Shown one piece after another: positions 26,194-34,771 of a DNA stretch of 64,000 bases. Positions within the stretch are counted from its first letter, which is position 1. The number at the start of each line of letters is the position of its first letter. Source of the DNA: Chitinophaga solisilvae (GTDB lineage Bacteria; Bacteroidota; Bacteroidia; Chitinophagales; Chitinophagaceae); assembly GCF_009928525.1 (NCBI RefSeq), contig NZ_JAABOK010000001.1, positions 248,001 through 312,000 on the forward strand, in the 5' to 3' direction. A model generated the notes under the pieces. The model was given only the letters and a program-made list of their open reading frames with translations, searched no databases and was not told the origin of the DNA. The translations under genes and the position numbers were made by a program.

Positions 26194-26277
26194 GCCCAGA
26201 TGGCGAAATTGGTAGACGCACTGTGTTCAGGTCGCAGCGCCTGCAAGGGTGTGCTGGTTCGAATCCAGTTCTGGGCA
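26194..26277 (+). tRNA. tRNA-Leu (anticodon CAG), copy 2
   Basis: The sequence is identical to the tRNA at 18873-18956, including the acceptor stem GCCCAGA/TCTGGGC, anticodon loop TTCAGGT and T-loop. Both copies look functional. The 3' flank differs from copy 1. Confidence 0.95.
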
Positions 26278-26283
26278 CTAAAG

Positions 26284-26320
26284 TGGACAAATCGAAACTC
26301 ATCTCGGTTTGTCCATTTTT
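26284..26320 (+). terminator. Rho-independent terminator after tRNA-Leu copy 2
   Basis: TGGACAAA at 26284-26291 pairs with TTTGTCCA at 26308-26315 and is followed by five T. It differs from the terminator of copy 1. Confidence 0.85.
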
Positions 26321-26576
26321 ATTTTCAGTAAAACTCGCGTCCAGCGCATACATTAGCTTAACGGCTTCGTTAAGTCGGGCGGTTCGATAATTGATTCCGT
26401 TAAAAATGAGTTTTACGGGAAAAATCGAACCACACTTCCTTTTACAATTGAATTATTCTCTCACGACATTAACTTCCGATTAACGCTTATCATTTTTTCT
26501 TTATTTAATTTTCAGATTATTCATTTAATGTGATTTGGTATTCCCAAATATTGGAATGCTAATAAAGTATAGCATA

Positions 26577-26942
26577 ATGGCAAAAGGGAAAAGCACAATA
26601 TCAATCGAACAATCGTTGTTCAATGAGCTTTCGCAGCTTATTGAGCAAAGCCAGCGGCAAGTATTTTCACATGCTAACAGCACGCTTACTGTACTTTTCT
26701 GGAAAATTGGTCATCGCATTAACGATGAAGTCTTTAAAAATAAGCGGGCAGAGTACGCAAAACAAATTGTGTCGACACTGTCGACACAATTAAAAAGGCA
26801 ATATGGGAAAAACTTCGAGATAAGGAATTTAAGGAGAATGGCAATCGGCTTACAACCTGTATTTTTATACTCCTCGCTCCATATATTCTGCCCTTTTTTT
26901 TGTTTGCAGAAAAAAATAATAGTCACTTCAGACTGCTTCTGA
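26577..26942 (+). pseudogene. Truncated DUF1016 N-terminal fragment (YhcG-type nuclease remnant)
   Basis: From the ATG at 26577 the translation matches the start of DUF1016/YhcG proteins: NELSQLIEQSQRQVFSHANS, then LTVLFWKIGHRIND, KRAEYAKQIVSTLSTQL and FEIRNLRRM. Similarity stops at about 26838. The remaining 30 or so codons are unrelated hydrophobic sequence, and the C-terminal PD-(D/E)xK nuclease domain is missing. Intact members have about 340 residues and are accessory nuclease-like proteins often found on mobile or defence islands. This fragment therefore marks a deletion or recombination joint just downstream of the second tRNA-Leu. It is unlikely to be active. Confidence 0.8.
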
Positions 26943-27033
26943 TTATCTGTTACTATTTTGCTGAAAAATGCATCCTGCATATATATCAGGAAAGATCAGA
27001 CGGATGTCATCAAACTAAAAAGTATAAACAGGT

Positions 27034-27942
27034 ATGAATTATAAAAAGTATCTAAGTACTCAGCATAAAAAGACAGCGATAAATCTTAGCAGCAGACTAA
27101 AAAGTAATGATTTCGGTTTTTTTTATACCTGCGTGAACGAATTTCTCGGGAATGACAAAGATGAATTTGTGCAGGCATTTACCGAATTCGGAATGCAGTT
27201 TGAAAATAAATACAGTGTACAGGATATCCTGCAAAAAATATTTTATGCAAGGGCGGAAAACGGTATAGTTGAATTCAGCCAGACACCGGATGCCGGTCAC
27301 TTCAAAGCCATACTGGATGCTTACTACTGGCTTAACCTGGCTTTTGTGAAAAGCTATCAGGAAGAACAGGAGTTAAAGGGAGAGTTTTTTCAGGATGTGG
27401 TATTTGCGTCGTTATTAGCCTATTGTTTCTATCCGCAGGCATTAGCAAAAACAGTAAATTACCTGGAAGCTGAATACAAGGAATCCTTTAAGGCCGAATC
27501 CGACCGGAAAGCGCCTGAACAAAGAAAGTACGATAGATATTATGGGTATGGAGATATATTTCAATTGTTAAAAGTATTAGTTTCGGATAACCATAAGGGG
27601 GCCTTCCTGGAAATGATTTCCGGTACTGTTGAAACGCATTACGAATTTGCTATCCGGAATTTTCTGAGTGAAGATCCCGGTGTTGTAAATGAAGTGCTGG
27701 AAAAGCTGGCACAGTTTCATGTTAAGAACAAAGGAGAATCATATCTGGATACATTGAATCATGATTGCTGGAAAGTCTTTCCGTTGGAAATGATGGGTGT
27801 TGTTATCTGCCGGCAGCGGAAAGGGCTGTCCAACGCAGGTGTCAGCCATCCGCTGATAGCTGCCTTTCTGCCATTTGTTTTTGAAACGGAATCGCTTCCG
27901 GCAGATGAGTTAACCAGAAAACTGGAACTTAAAATAATCTGA
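27034..27942 (+). CDS. Unknown helical protein, first of a related pair
   Basis: This 302-residue protein is AT-rich, helical and cytosolic by prediction, with no signal peptide or membrane segment. The C-terminal third has a pattern that recurs in the next gene: FH near residue 230, then FPLEM, a basic segment and HPL followed by Pro. I take the two as members of one family. I do not recognise that family. Pairs of diverged paralogues like these are common among immunity or anti-phage cargo, but there is no direct evidence here. They lie downstream of the DUF1016 remnant in the AT-rich patch. Confidence 0.65.
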   Translation: MNYKKYLSTQHKKTAINLSSRLKSNDFGFFYTCVNEFLGNDKDEFVQAFTEFGMQFENKYSVQDILQKIFYARAENGIVEFSQTPDAGHFKAILDAYYWLNLAFVKSYQEEQELKGEFFQDVVFASLLAYCFYPQALAKTVNYLEAEYKESFKAESDRKAPEQRKYDRYYGYGDIFQLLKVLVSDNHKGAFLEMISGTVETHYEFAIRNFLSEDPGVVNEVLEKLAQFHVKNKGESYLDTLNHDCWKVFPLEMMGVVICRQRKGLSNAGVSHPLIAAFLPFVFETESLPADELTRKLELKII

Positions 27943-27969
27943 TGAGATAAATTTACTTTCAAAAAATGA

Positions 27970-28818
27970 ATGAATCCTGAAGAAATGAACAGAAAGATAA
28001 TCAACGAATTTAACAGGCAGATGAATGCAGCCAAAAATGAAGGCGTAAGTGAAAATGAAATTAATCAGTATTATGAGCTGATAAGAGAAAGTATTCAGGA
28101 TGATATTAAAGCTGGTTTCGGCGGAACAATAGCCCGTAATCTTACGTTAGGTATCGGCGTACATGGCGGTGCATATCCCAGGCACCTGATTTTAAACGGT
28201 CAAAAGAAAGGTTGGAAGTACATAACCCGTTATCTGTTGTGGCAGCAGCATATTTTAGAAAAACTGTTTAATGAAAAGGAAGTTACTTCCAGATCTGTTG
28301 GCTGTATCATCGGGTTGTCAGCATTGTGGGGTATGAAAGAGCTGGCCGGGCTTTCAAGGTCTTATTTTGAGCTTTTATTTGAGGAAGACAAAGAGAAATA
28401 CAGACAGAAGGAAACCTATCATTTATTTATGGCGATGTTATATGACTTATACGGGACTAAAGAGATAAAACAGGAATTATATACCACCCTGCCGGAGAAT
28501 AGTGTTTATAAAAGGTTCCTTGACCATTGGGATACAACAGATCAGAAGCTGTTAGAAGATTTACTTTTTGAAATCTGTGATTTTCATATTTACAGCGCTT
28601 TAGATCTAAAAGATAAATTTTCTGAAATTTTATCGCTGGATTATATACCCGCAGAAATCAGACTGATTAAGAAAATCAGGCGAGAAAAACAACTGCCTGA
28701 TGTTCAGATTTATCATCCTTTGCTGGAAACTCCGCTGGCAGATATTCCTGAAAACAAATATGACTGGAATTTGTCTGAAGATGAAATATATCAGTTTTTA
28801 GTAACGCGGGAAAAATAA
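27970..28818 (+). CDS. Unknown helical protein, second of a related pair
   Basis: This 282-residue protein lies 27 bp after its neighbour and is probably co-transcribed with it. It is charged and helical. The C-terminus (CDFHIY, IPAEIRLIKKIR, YHPLLETPLADIP) aligns by eye with the C-terminus of the preceding protein, which supports an ancient duplication. The N-terminus is longer in Glu/Asn-rich helices. No catalytic motif, signal or transmembrane helix is seen. The function is unknown. Confidence 0.65.
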   Translation: MNPEEMNRKIINEFNRQMNAAKNEGVSENEINQYYELIRESIQDDIKAGFGGTIARNLTLGIGVHGGAYPRHLILNGQKKGWKYITRYLLWQQHILEKLFNEKEVTSRSVGCIIGLSALWGMKELAGLSRSYFELLFEEDKEKYRQKETYHLFMAMLYDLYGTKEIKQELYTTLPENSVYKRFLDHWDTTDQKLLEDLLFEICDFHIYSALDLKDKFSEILSLDYIPAEIRLIKKIRREKQLPDVQIYHPLLETPLADIPENKYDWNLSEDEIYQFLVTREK

Positions 28819-28945
28819 CAGGGTTGCTTTTGGAGGAAACATCGTTTTCCGGAGCAGATAGCTTTTCCGGCACTGAATTTATACTGGTTTCTGTGTATTG
28901 TGCAGTTTTCTTTTCCTGGGTAAATTGCTGTCTAAATCCATTTTT

Positions 28946-29095
28946 ATGAAAAAGAGAACGTTGAAACCCAAATTGTCCCTGACAAAAAAAACAATCAAGG
29001 TCTTAAATCCGGCGTATGCCAATCAGGTTAAAGGGGAGGGCTCCTGGCCATCTGTCTGTTTCCTCGTAAGTTGCCTGACCTGTCACCAGGTTTAG
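28946..29095 (+). CDS. Orphan class I lanthipeptide-like precursor peptide
   Basis: This 49-residue peptide begins at the ATG at 28946. The N-terminal half is a basic leader, LKPKLSLTKKTIKVLNP, of the type seen on Bacteroidota class I lanthipeptide precursors (pinensin-like). After a KGEG segment, a likely leader/core boundary, the C-terminal part is short and rich in Ser, Thr and Cys (SWPSVCFLVSCLTC), offering Cys partners for lanthionine rings. A strong terminator follows at 29117-29156. No LanB dehydratase, LanC cyclase, protease or transporter is in this window, so any maturation would need enzymes encoded elsewhere. Recognition rests on leader style and core composition only. Confidence 0.66.
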   Translation: MKKRTLKPKLSLTKKTIKVLNPAYANQVKGEGSWPSVCFLVSCLTCHQV

Positions 29096-29116
29096 AAGCG
29101 CCATTATGCTGCACCC

Positions 29117-29156
29117 AAAAGGACAAACCGGAAGCATTTCCCAGTTTGTCCTTTTT
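29117..29156. terminator. Bidirectional rho-independent terminator
   Basis: AAAAGGACAAAC at 29117-29128 pairs with GTTTGTCCTTTT at 29144-29155. Inside the loop GGAA and TTCC can pair again. The plus strand ends in five T and the minus strand in four, so it can serve both the peptide gene and the convergent peroxidase gene. Confidence 0.85.
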
Positions 29157-29170
29157 CGTATCCGCTTACC

Positions 29171-30988
29171 TTACTGTGGCGTATCTGTCAGTGCCTGCAT
29201 AAAGTCAATAATTTTATCTGTTTCTTCCTGTGTCAGCTGCAGCTGATCTGCAGGCAATGTCTGATTATCTGTTTTAAATCCCAGACCTGTTCCTCCGCCT
29301 TTATTATAAAACGTCATCACCTGCTGCAACGTTTGATAACCGCCATGGTGCATATAGGGCGCTGTTTGGGCAATATTGCGCAGGGTAGGAGTTTTAAAGG
29401 CATTTTGCAGCTGTGGAATGGTACCATGTAAATATCCGCGTCCCCGGTCAGTATCCGGCTTTTTGTTGGTGAAGTCAGTGGCAACTCCCAGTACTTCTGC
29501 TTCCGTTTTGGTAAAGTCAGGCGGCACGGTACCGTTAAATAAGGGAATAAAATGACAGGTGGCGCATTTTCCCTTGCCGGTAAAGAGATTAAAGCCCTGC
29601 TGCTGGCTGGCGGTCATCGCTGTTTTTTCTCCGCGCATGTACCTGTCAAAACCGGAGGAAAATACAGACAGTGAACGGATATACGCGGCTAATACATTCT
29701 GTAATTGCCAGGTGGCAATAGTATCGGTTTTATATATTTTTTTAAACAGACTTTTATAGGCGATATCTGCATTCAGCTTCTGGCTGATATCGGCCAGCGA
29801 TCCATGCATTTCCTGCTTATTGGTGATCACATCTTCTGCCTGTGTTTCAAGATCGGGCCGGCGCATATCCCAGAACTGTCCGTGCTGAAAATTTGAATAA
29901 TTTAAACTCGGTGTATTCCGGGACAGAGAGCCACCTGCTATAGCTGTGGCGGTTTTCAGGCCATCGGTGAAGGCCCGTTCTGACTGATGGCAGGTAGCGC
30001 AGGAGCGGCTTCCGTTACCTGAAAGTACGGGATTGGAAAACAGCATTTTTCCCAACGCCGCTTTGTCGGCAGACTGTTTATATTCACTTCCCGGTACAAA
30101 TGCATCCGGATTGAATGCATCGGCGGAAAACAATGTTGGTGCATTGTCTCTTATCGCTTTTGTAACTGCTACTGCCGGTATATTTTCTGCTATCCGCAGG
30201 AGGTACAGTTCTTCGGATATCCGGTTGGCATGGCTGGTAATAAAGTCCAGATAATTGAAATGATTACGGTCGCCCGCCGCTACCAGCACCGTTCTGGCTG
30301 CGGTAATTTTTGTCAGCAGTGTATCTGCTTTATCCTGATACTGCAGTTGCGGTTTTAACCGGTCTAATATTCCGGCAATGCCTTCCAGCGCCCAGGCGGA
30401 TTCTGTCAGGCCGGTGCCGGATACGGGCGTATCAAAGCCGGTAATACCCAGTGTGATGATCCTGAAAACCTGTGAGCGTAACGCATCCATTATCTGCGGC
30501 AGGGAAATGGTGTTGGCTTCAAAGTAAGTCCGGATAGCCAGGCTTTTATTGGACAGTTTTTTAATCATACGCAGCATCTCTGCAGTGCGGGAGGTATCTG
30601 GTACGGGATACAGGTATTCTTCCAGTACCTGCAGACCTTCTGCTTCCAGAATGGTATTTTCTTCTGCTTCGATTTCATCCAGTGCCGGACCATTAGTGAA
30701 ACGGGTGGTTTCCGGCATGTAATAGGCAACGGCCCATTCCATTTTTTTATAGTTGTGCCGCAGCGCTGCAAATGCATGTTGTACCTGCTCTTGACCCGCA
30801 CGGCCGCGGATCAGGTCCGACATAACCTCCAGCTGTCTGGCAAAAAGCGCATTTTCATCGAGAATATATTGCCGGATATTATCTGTAGTACTGGTTTTAA
30901 CGGGAGCGTGACAATTGATCAGAACAATGGCGGATAACGTGATCGATACAACGAAGATGGCTTTTTTCAACGTATACTTTTTTGACAA
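29171..30988 (-). CDS. Lipoprotein: imelysin-like domain fused to di-heme cytochrome c peroxidase (MauG/CcpA)
   Basis: This 605-residue protein starts at TTG (30986-30988). No in-frame ATG exists upstream before a stop, and the TTG gives an intact lipoprotein signal with acylated Cys at about residue 26 (VLINC). Residues about 35-280 are helical and resemble an imelysin/insulin-cleaving-peptidase-like region. Residues about 285-600 are a di-heme peroxidase of the CcpA/MauG family with two heme-binding motifs, CATCHQ near 329 and CATCHF near 475. The protein is periplasmic or outer-membrane anchored and would reduce peroxide or oxidise a partner. It follows the PhoX-like gene on the same strand, separated by a terminator. 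Confidence 0.87.
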   Translation of the reverse strand: MSKKYTLKKAIFVVSITLSAIVLINCHAPVKTSTTDNIRQYILDENALFARQLEVMSDLIRGRAGQEQVQHAFAALRHNYKKMEWAVAYYMPETTRFTNGPALDEIEAEENTILEAEGLQVLEEYLYPVPDTSRTAEMLRMIKKLSNKSLAIRTYFEANTISLPQIMDALRSQVFRIITLGITGFDTPVSGTGLTESAWALEGIAGILDRLKPQLQYQDKADTLLTKITAARTVLVAAGDRNHFNYLDFITSHANRISEELYLLRIAENIPAVAVTKAIRDNAPTLFSADAFNPDAFVPGSEYKQSADKAALGKMLFSNPVLSGNGSRSCATCHQSERAFTDGLKTATAIAGGSLSRNTPSLNYSNFQHGQFWDMRRPDLETQAEDVITNKQEMHGSLADISQKLNADIAYKSLFKKIYKTDTIATWQLQNVLAAYIRSLSVFSSGFDRYMRGEKTAMTASQQQGFNLFTGKGKCATCHFIPLFNGTVPPDFTKTEAEVLGVATDFTNKKPDTDRGRGYLHGTIPQLQNAFKTPTLRNIAQTAPYMHHGGYQTLQQVMTFYNKGGGTGLGFKTDNQTLPADQLQLTQEETDKIIDFMQALTDTPQ

Positions 30989-30996
30989 TTCAAAAC

Positions 30997-31029
30997 AAAA
31001 AAGCGCCGGTAACAGTTATTACCGGCGCT
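30997..31029 (-). terminator. Rho-independent terminator of the PhoX-like gene
   Basis: The 11-bp inverted repeat 31002-31012/31019-31029 (AGCGCCGGTAA and its complement) is followed on the minus strand by a run of T (A-run at 30997-31002). It separates the PhoX-like gene from the peroxidase gene. Confidence 0.87.
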
Positions 31030-31045
31030 ACATAAGAAGGGAAAA

Positions 31046-32521
31046 TTATTTCTGAACATTCCTGATAATAACTACCTGACCACCCTCTTTATTGGTATTT
31101 ACGCCGGCTCCGTCAGCATTGACGAATTTGTCGCTTTGCCATGTATGAGAGTGAATATTCACGGTAAAAGTATTGGGTACGCCAATGATGTCAGAGATAT
31201 CATTCATAGCGCCATATTCCCAGGAACCAAATTTCAGCAGCTGGCCGCTTTGGTTATAGGCCGTCTGCCACGCTGCATCGTTCCTGTTATGCTTCATGTT
31301 TAACCATGGCTTGTACGCTTTTGTAGCGATGTCCAGCTGCCAGATGTAAGAATCGTGTTTGGCGGCAGGGTAGTAAGAGTCCCCGTCTTCCTGGATGTAT
31401 ACATAATTCTCCGTTACGCAAAGGTTATCGGGGTTAATGAGATTGTTACCCGGATCAGAGTCGCCTTCTGCTACTACTTCCAGTTTACCGGTAAGCATAT
31501 TGTCTGCATTCAGTACCAGTTTATAAACGCGTCCCCACATGGTCAGGCCTGCTTTGGGGTTGGTACCGTCGGAAGATTCACCGGTGGCGGTAAAGTAAAT
31601 TTCCCTGCCTTTACCCGCGCCTTTACGGTAGTCAACATCTTCTACCCTTGAAAAGCGGATAGCTTTGTTATCCAGGTTTTTCTGATTGATTTCCTTTCCG
31701 GTACTTTTTACGGCGTTGGTAATTTCTACAAATGATACATCGTAAGATGCTCCTTTAACCATATTGGTTTCAACGTAATCGTCATCTTTCCGTTTTAATG
31801 CATACAGTTTTCCGCCATCGAGATCACCTACCTTGTCGGCCACATACATAATGAGCTGTCCTGCTGACTGGTGGTTGGTGCTGTAGGACTGGTCTTCTCC
31901 GATAACAATATATGTTTTACCGTTGGAAACATCTGATGGCAAAGGTACGGCATTCTCCATGGATGCTTTACCCAGCGCCGGTTTTACACGGTCTTTGGAT
32001 GATTTTTCAGAAGCAGGGGCAAGCGGGTCAATGGCATGTACCATACTTTCTTCGCCGGATTCGCCGGCAGTAAGGAAGTACGAGAAACCATGCGTTTTCT
32101 TGTTAGCCAGTGTAGCTGAGCATAAGCGGGTGATGCCACCGATGCCGTCAACAATATACTCACCTCTTACAGGCTTGAAGGTTTTGTCGAGAAATACTCT
32201 CGATACAGACTGCGTAATTTCATGATTGGTAATCATCACGTATCCGTCAGTATTTTCCTCTTTCATAAATCCAGCGCCATCCGGTTGCCCTGCAAAAACG
32301 AAGTCAGGGGTGCCGCTCAGCTTGTCAGAACTGGAAATGAGTGTAGTGATGTTCATGTTCTCGAAGCCCGGCATGGCATATACGAATGCGGGTTCTTTGG
32401 ACAGATTCCCGAATACAATGTTGCCGTTTGGTTTTTCTTCGGGGGTTTCTACATTTTTATTTTGGCAGCTGGTAAACGCAAGCCCAGTTGCGAGGCATGC
32501 AATAGTGATCTTCCTTTTCAT
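31046..32521 (-). CDS. PhoX-like (DUF839) lipoprotein, possible phosphatase
   Basis: I use the ATG at 32519-32521, which starts directly at a lipoprotein signal (MKRKITIACLATGLAFTSC). An ATG nine codons upstream is the alternative. The 491-residue protein has the PhoX/DUF839 style: ITNHEIT near the start, RFSRVEDVDY followed by EIYFTATGES, then PDNLCVTENYVYIQEDG and NIHSHTWQSDK near the end. PhoX enzymes are calcium/iron alkaline phosphatases; this protein is distant and its metal ligands cannot be assigned by eye. It should sit on the outer membrane facing the periplasm or exterior. Phosphate-ester cleavage is inference. Confidence 0.68.
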   Translation of the reverse strand: MKRKITIACLATGLAFTSCQNKNVETPEEKPNGNIVFGNLSKEPAFVYAMPGFENMNITTLISSSDKLSGTPDFVFAGQPDGAGFMKEENTDGYVMITNHEITQSVSRVFLDKTFKPVRGEYIVDGIGGITRLCSATLANKKTHGFSYFLTAGESGEESMVHAIDPLAPASEKSSKDRVKPALGKASMENAVPLPSDVSNGKTYIVIGEDQSYSTNHQSAGQLIMYVADKVGDLDGGKLYALKRKDDDYVETNMVKGASYDVSFVEITNAVKSTGKEINQKNLDNKAIRFSRVEDVDYRKGAGKGREIYFTATGESSDGTNPKAGLTMWGRVYKLVLNADNMLTGKLEVVAEGDSDPGNNLINPDNLCVTENYVYIQEDGDSYYPAAKHDSYIWQLDIATKAYKPWLNMKHNRNDAAWQTAYNQSGQLLKFGSWEYGAMNDISDIIGVPNTFTVNIHSHTWQSDKFVNADGAGVNTNKEGGQVVIIRNVQK

Positions 32522-32688
32522 ACAGATTTGATAATTAAGTTTAGCCATGGCAAAAAAAGACTCATATTGTTATCATGATATTACCGAAACATTATTTGTA
32601 CATTAATTCTGCGATATAATTTTCCCTAAAACCTGCAGTATCTTATCATAGGCTTTTCTTTATTGAGGTGGCTGTCTATCTTGGGAAA

Positions 32689-33777
32689 ATGGATACCACT
32701 GTTATGAAAAACAATCCGTTAGCATCTAAGCAGCATTTTGAGGTACTGGATGGTTTAAGAGGCATTGCCGCCCTGGCTATTGTTGTGTTTCACCTGTATG
32801 AGTTTATTTCTCCCGACTATACGAAAAGTCCGGTAGGCCATGGTTACCTGGCGGTGGACTTCTTTTTCTGTCTGTCCGGATTTGTGATCGGCTATGCTTA
32901 TGATGAGCGGGCGTTGCAACTGGGGTTAAAAACATTTTTCCTTAATCGTTTCATACGCCTGCATCCGATGGTAATATGGGGCAGTGTGGCCGGCCTGCTC
33001 GGGTATATACTGGATCCGTACATCGGAGCGGCTTCTGTTGCAGCTGCCGGCGCCGGCAAAATCGTGCTGGCTTTTATCTGCTCGCTGGCAATGTTGCCTT
33101 TTCCGTGGCTGCCCGGACGGGGCAACGGGCTGTTCCCTTATAATACGCCCGCCTGGTCCTTGCTGATGGAGTATATCATCAATATTGTCTACGGCCTGGT
33201 ACTGCTGCGTTTGCCCAAACGCTGGCTGCCTGTGTTGTTAGGAGTGTCTGCAGTATGGATTGCGGCCGTTGCCCGGCATCGCGGCTGGATCATCACGGGC
33301 TGGGACGCACCCACTTTTACAGATGGGTTTGCGCGGGTATTTTTTTCTTTCCTGGCCGGACTAACTGTCTACCGTTTCAACCTGATAATCCGGAACCGTT
33401 TGCCCTTCCTGCTATTGGGGGCTTTGTTGGTGGGAGTATTTATGTTCCCGCATTTTACCAATGACTGGATAACAGAGTTGATCCTGGTAATGCTGGTATT
33501 TCCCCTGTTGTTATCACTGGGGGCGGGCGCTGTGGCGCATGGGTGGATACGCCGCTGCTGTAACTTCACCGGCCGGTTGTCTTATCCGCTGTACATGACA
33601 CATATATGGGCCATATGGCTTTTCGGCAATTATCTTACTGCAGAAAAACCGGGTCCGGTTGAAATGTACGCGGTGGCAGCTGTTGTATTTGCCGGATGCG
33701 TGCTGCTCGCCTATGCTGTACTCCGCTGGTATGATGAGCCGGTGAGGAAGTGGCTGACAAAGGCTGTCAGGCGCTGA
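32689..33777 (+). CDS. Acyltransferase 3 family membrane protein
   Basis: This is a 362-residue integral membrane protein from the ATG at 32689; an in-frame GTG start at 32668 and an ATG at 32704 are also possible. It has about ten hydrophobic helices. The N-terminus LDGLRGIAALAIVVFHLYEF contains the conserved R and H of acyltransferase-3/OafA proteins, and VDFFFCLSGFVIGYAY is the second signature. These proteins O-acylate sugars or other envelope molecules using acyl-CoA. The gene stands alone and converges on an AraC regulator with about 20 bp between them. Confidence 0.9.
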   Translation: MDTTVMKNNPLASKQHFEVLDGLRGIAALAIVVFHLYEFISPDYTKSPVGHGYLAVDFFFCLSGFVIGYAYDERALQLGLKTFFLNRFIRLHPMVIWGSVAGLLGYILDPYIGAASVAAAGAGKIVLAFICSLAMLPFPWLPGRGNGLFPYNTPAWSLLMEYIINIVYGLVLLRLPKRWLPVLLGVSAVWIAAVARHRGWIITGWDAPTFTDGFARVFFSFLAGLTVYRFNLIIRNRLPFLLLGALLVGVFMFPHFTNDWITELILVMLVFPLLLSLGAGAVAHGWIRRCCNFTGRLSYPLYMTHIWAIWLFGNYLTAEKPGPVEMYAVAAVVFAGCVLLAYAVLRWYDEPVRKWLTKAVRR

Positions 33778-33796
33778 TGGTTTCTTCGTCCGGCAG

Positions 33797-34654
33797 CTAG
33801 CCTTCCCGGAATTGTGTGGGGGTAATACCTGACTGGGCTTTAAAGAAATTGGAAAAATAGGCATGGTCAACAAAGCCGAGTTCGAATGCAATTTCTTTGA
33901 TGGATAGATCGGTAGTCTGCAACAGCCGTTTGGCTTCCAGCAGTACGCGCTGCTGTATCAGCCTGGTGGCGGATACATGCAGGTGATTCTTACAGAGAAT
34001 ATTCAGGTAGTTGGCAGAGATATGCAGTTTGGCTGCATAGAATCCCACCAGTTTTTCCTGCTTGTAATATTTATCAATCAGCATATTGAATTTTGCAAGC
34101 CTCGGATTGGATTGAAATACTTTCAGGTCCGTAAAAATATTCTCCGCTTCCTTGCTCACAATGGCGGCTATGACAGCGGCCCTTGCACTGATGACCTCCT
34201 GTACGGAGTCCGGTGAATTCAGCTCATCCCTGATAGCATCAAATTCATATTTCAGCAGTTTGAAATTATCATTGGTGAGCGGAATCACCGGATGGTTCAT
34301 ATAATTCGAAAACGAGAAACGGAAGAAGGAGGCAAAGCGTTCGAAGAATTGCTGCTGTATCATCAGCTGGTAGCCGGTCGTATCAGGCTGTATACTCCAG
34401 GTATGCACCTGTCCGGGAAACAGTACATGCACCTGTTTGTTCCCGATCGGGTAGTCATGAAAGTCGATATTATGAACCCCTTTGGCCGATTCAAACAGAT
34501 TGATGATGAAAAAATCATGTTTGTGCGGCCGGTCGATATGCCGTTCACCATGCAGTTCATTGAAGAGAAATTCCTCCCTGCCTGCCAGCTGGCCTTTCCT
34601 GAATTCCTGGAGGCCTAAGACTGGGATGTAACCTGTATCATCATAAATCTTCAT
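33797..34654 (-). CDS. AraC-family transcriptional regulator
   Basis: This 285-residue protein has an N-terminal cupin-like sensor (residues about 20-160) and a C-terminal double helix-turn-helix of AraC type (LLQTTDLSIKEIAFELGF, then HAYFSNFFKAQSGITPTQFR). The arrangement is that of an activator responding to a small molecule. Its target is not obvious; neighbours are an acyltransferase and a DUF4822 lipoprotein. Confidence 0.9.
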   Translation of the reverse strand: MKIYDDTGYIPVLGLQEFRKGQLAGREEFLFNELHGERHIDRPHKHDFFIINLFESAKGVHNIDFHDYPIGNKQVHVLFPGQVHTWSIQPDTTGYQLMIQQQFFERFASFFRFSFSNYMNHPVIPLTNDNFKLLKYEFDAIRDELNSPDSVQEVISARAAVIAAIVSKEAENIFTDLKVFQSNPRLAKFNMLIDKYYKQEKLVGFYAAKLHISANYLNILCKNHLHVSATRLIQQRVLLEAKRLLQTTDLSIKEIAFELGFVDHAYFSNFFKAQSGITPTQFREG

Positions 34655-34704
34655 ATCAGCAGATTAAGTTGGGAATTCAGCGTCTAAAATATGGAAATTT
34701 ATGG

Positions 34705-34749
34705 CAAAAAAAATGGATTAGCGCCTGGAAACATGCAGGGCCAATCCAT
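34705..34749 (-). terminator. Rho-independent terminator of the DUF4822 gene
   Basis: ATGGATT at 34713-34719 and AATCCAT at 34743-34749 bracket a GC-rich inner region. On the minus strand a run of eight T follows. It is placed just beyond the stop codon of the lipoprotein gene. Confidence 0.8.
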
Positions 34750-34771
34750 TTGTATCATATTAATACGACTG

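Larger units (their letters stand above)
26096..26278 (+). repeat. 183-bp direct repeat containing tRNA-Leu, copy 2
   Basis: This matches 18775-18957 at 182 of 183 positions. Both ends are sharp. The 7,321-bp unit from copy 1 to copy 2 carries the P450, a TetR/hydrolase pair, a membrane operon and the Kelch lipoprotein. Confidence 0.95.

Noticed and set aside
26281..26576. Possible attachment-site remnant after tRNA copy 2
   Set aside because: Beyond the terminator I see no repeat of the tRNA 3' end and no integrase gene, so an att site cannot be supported.
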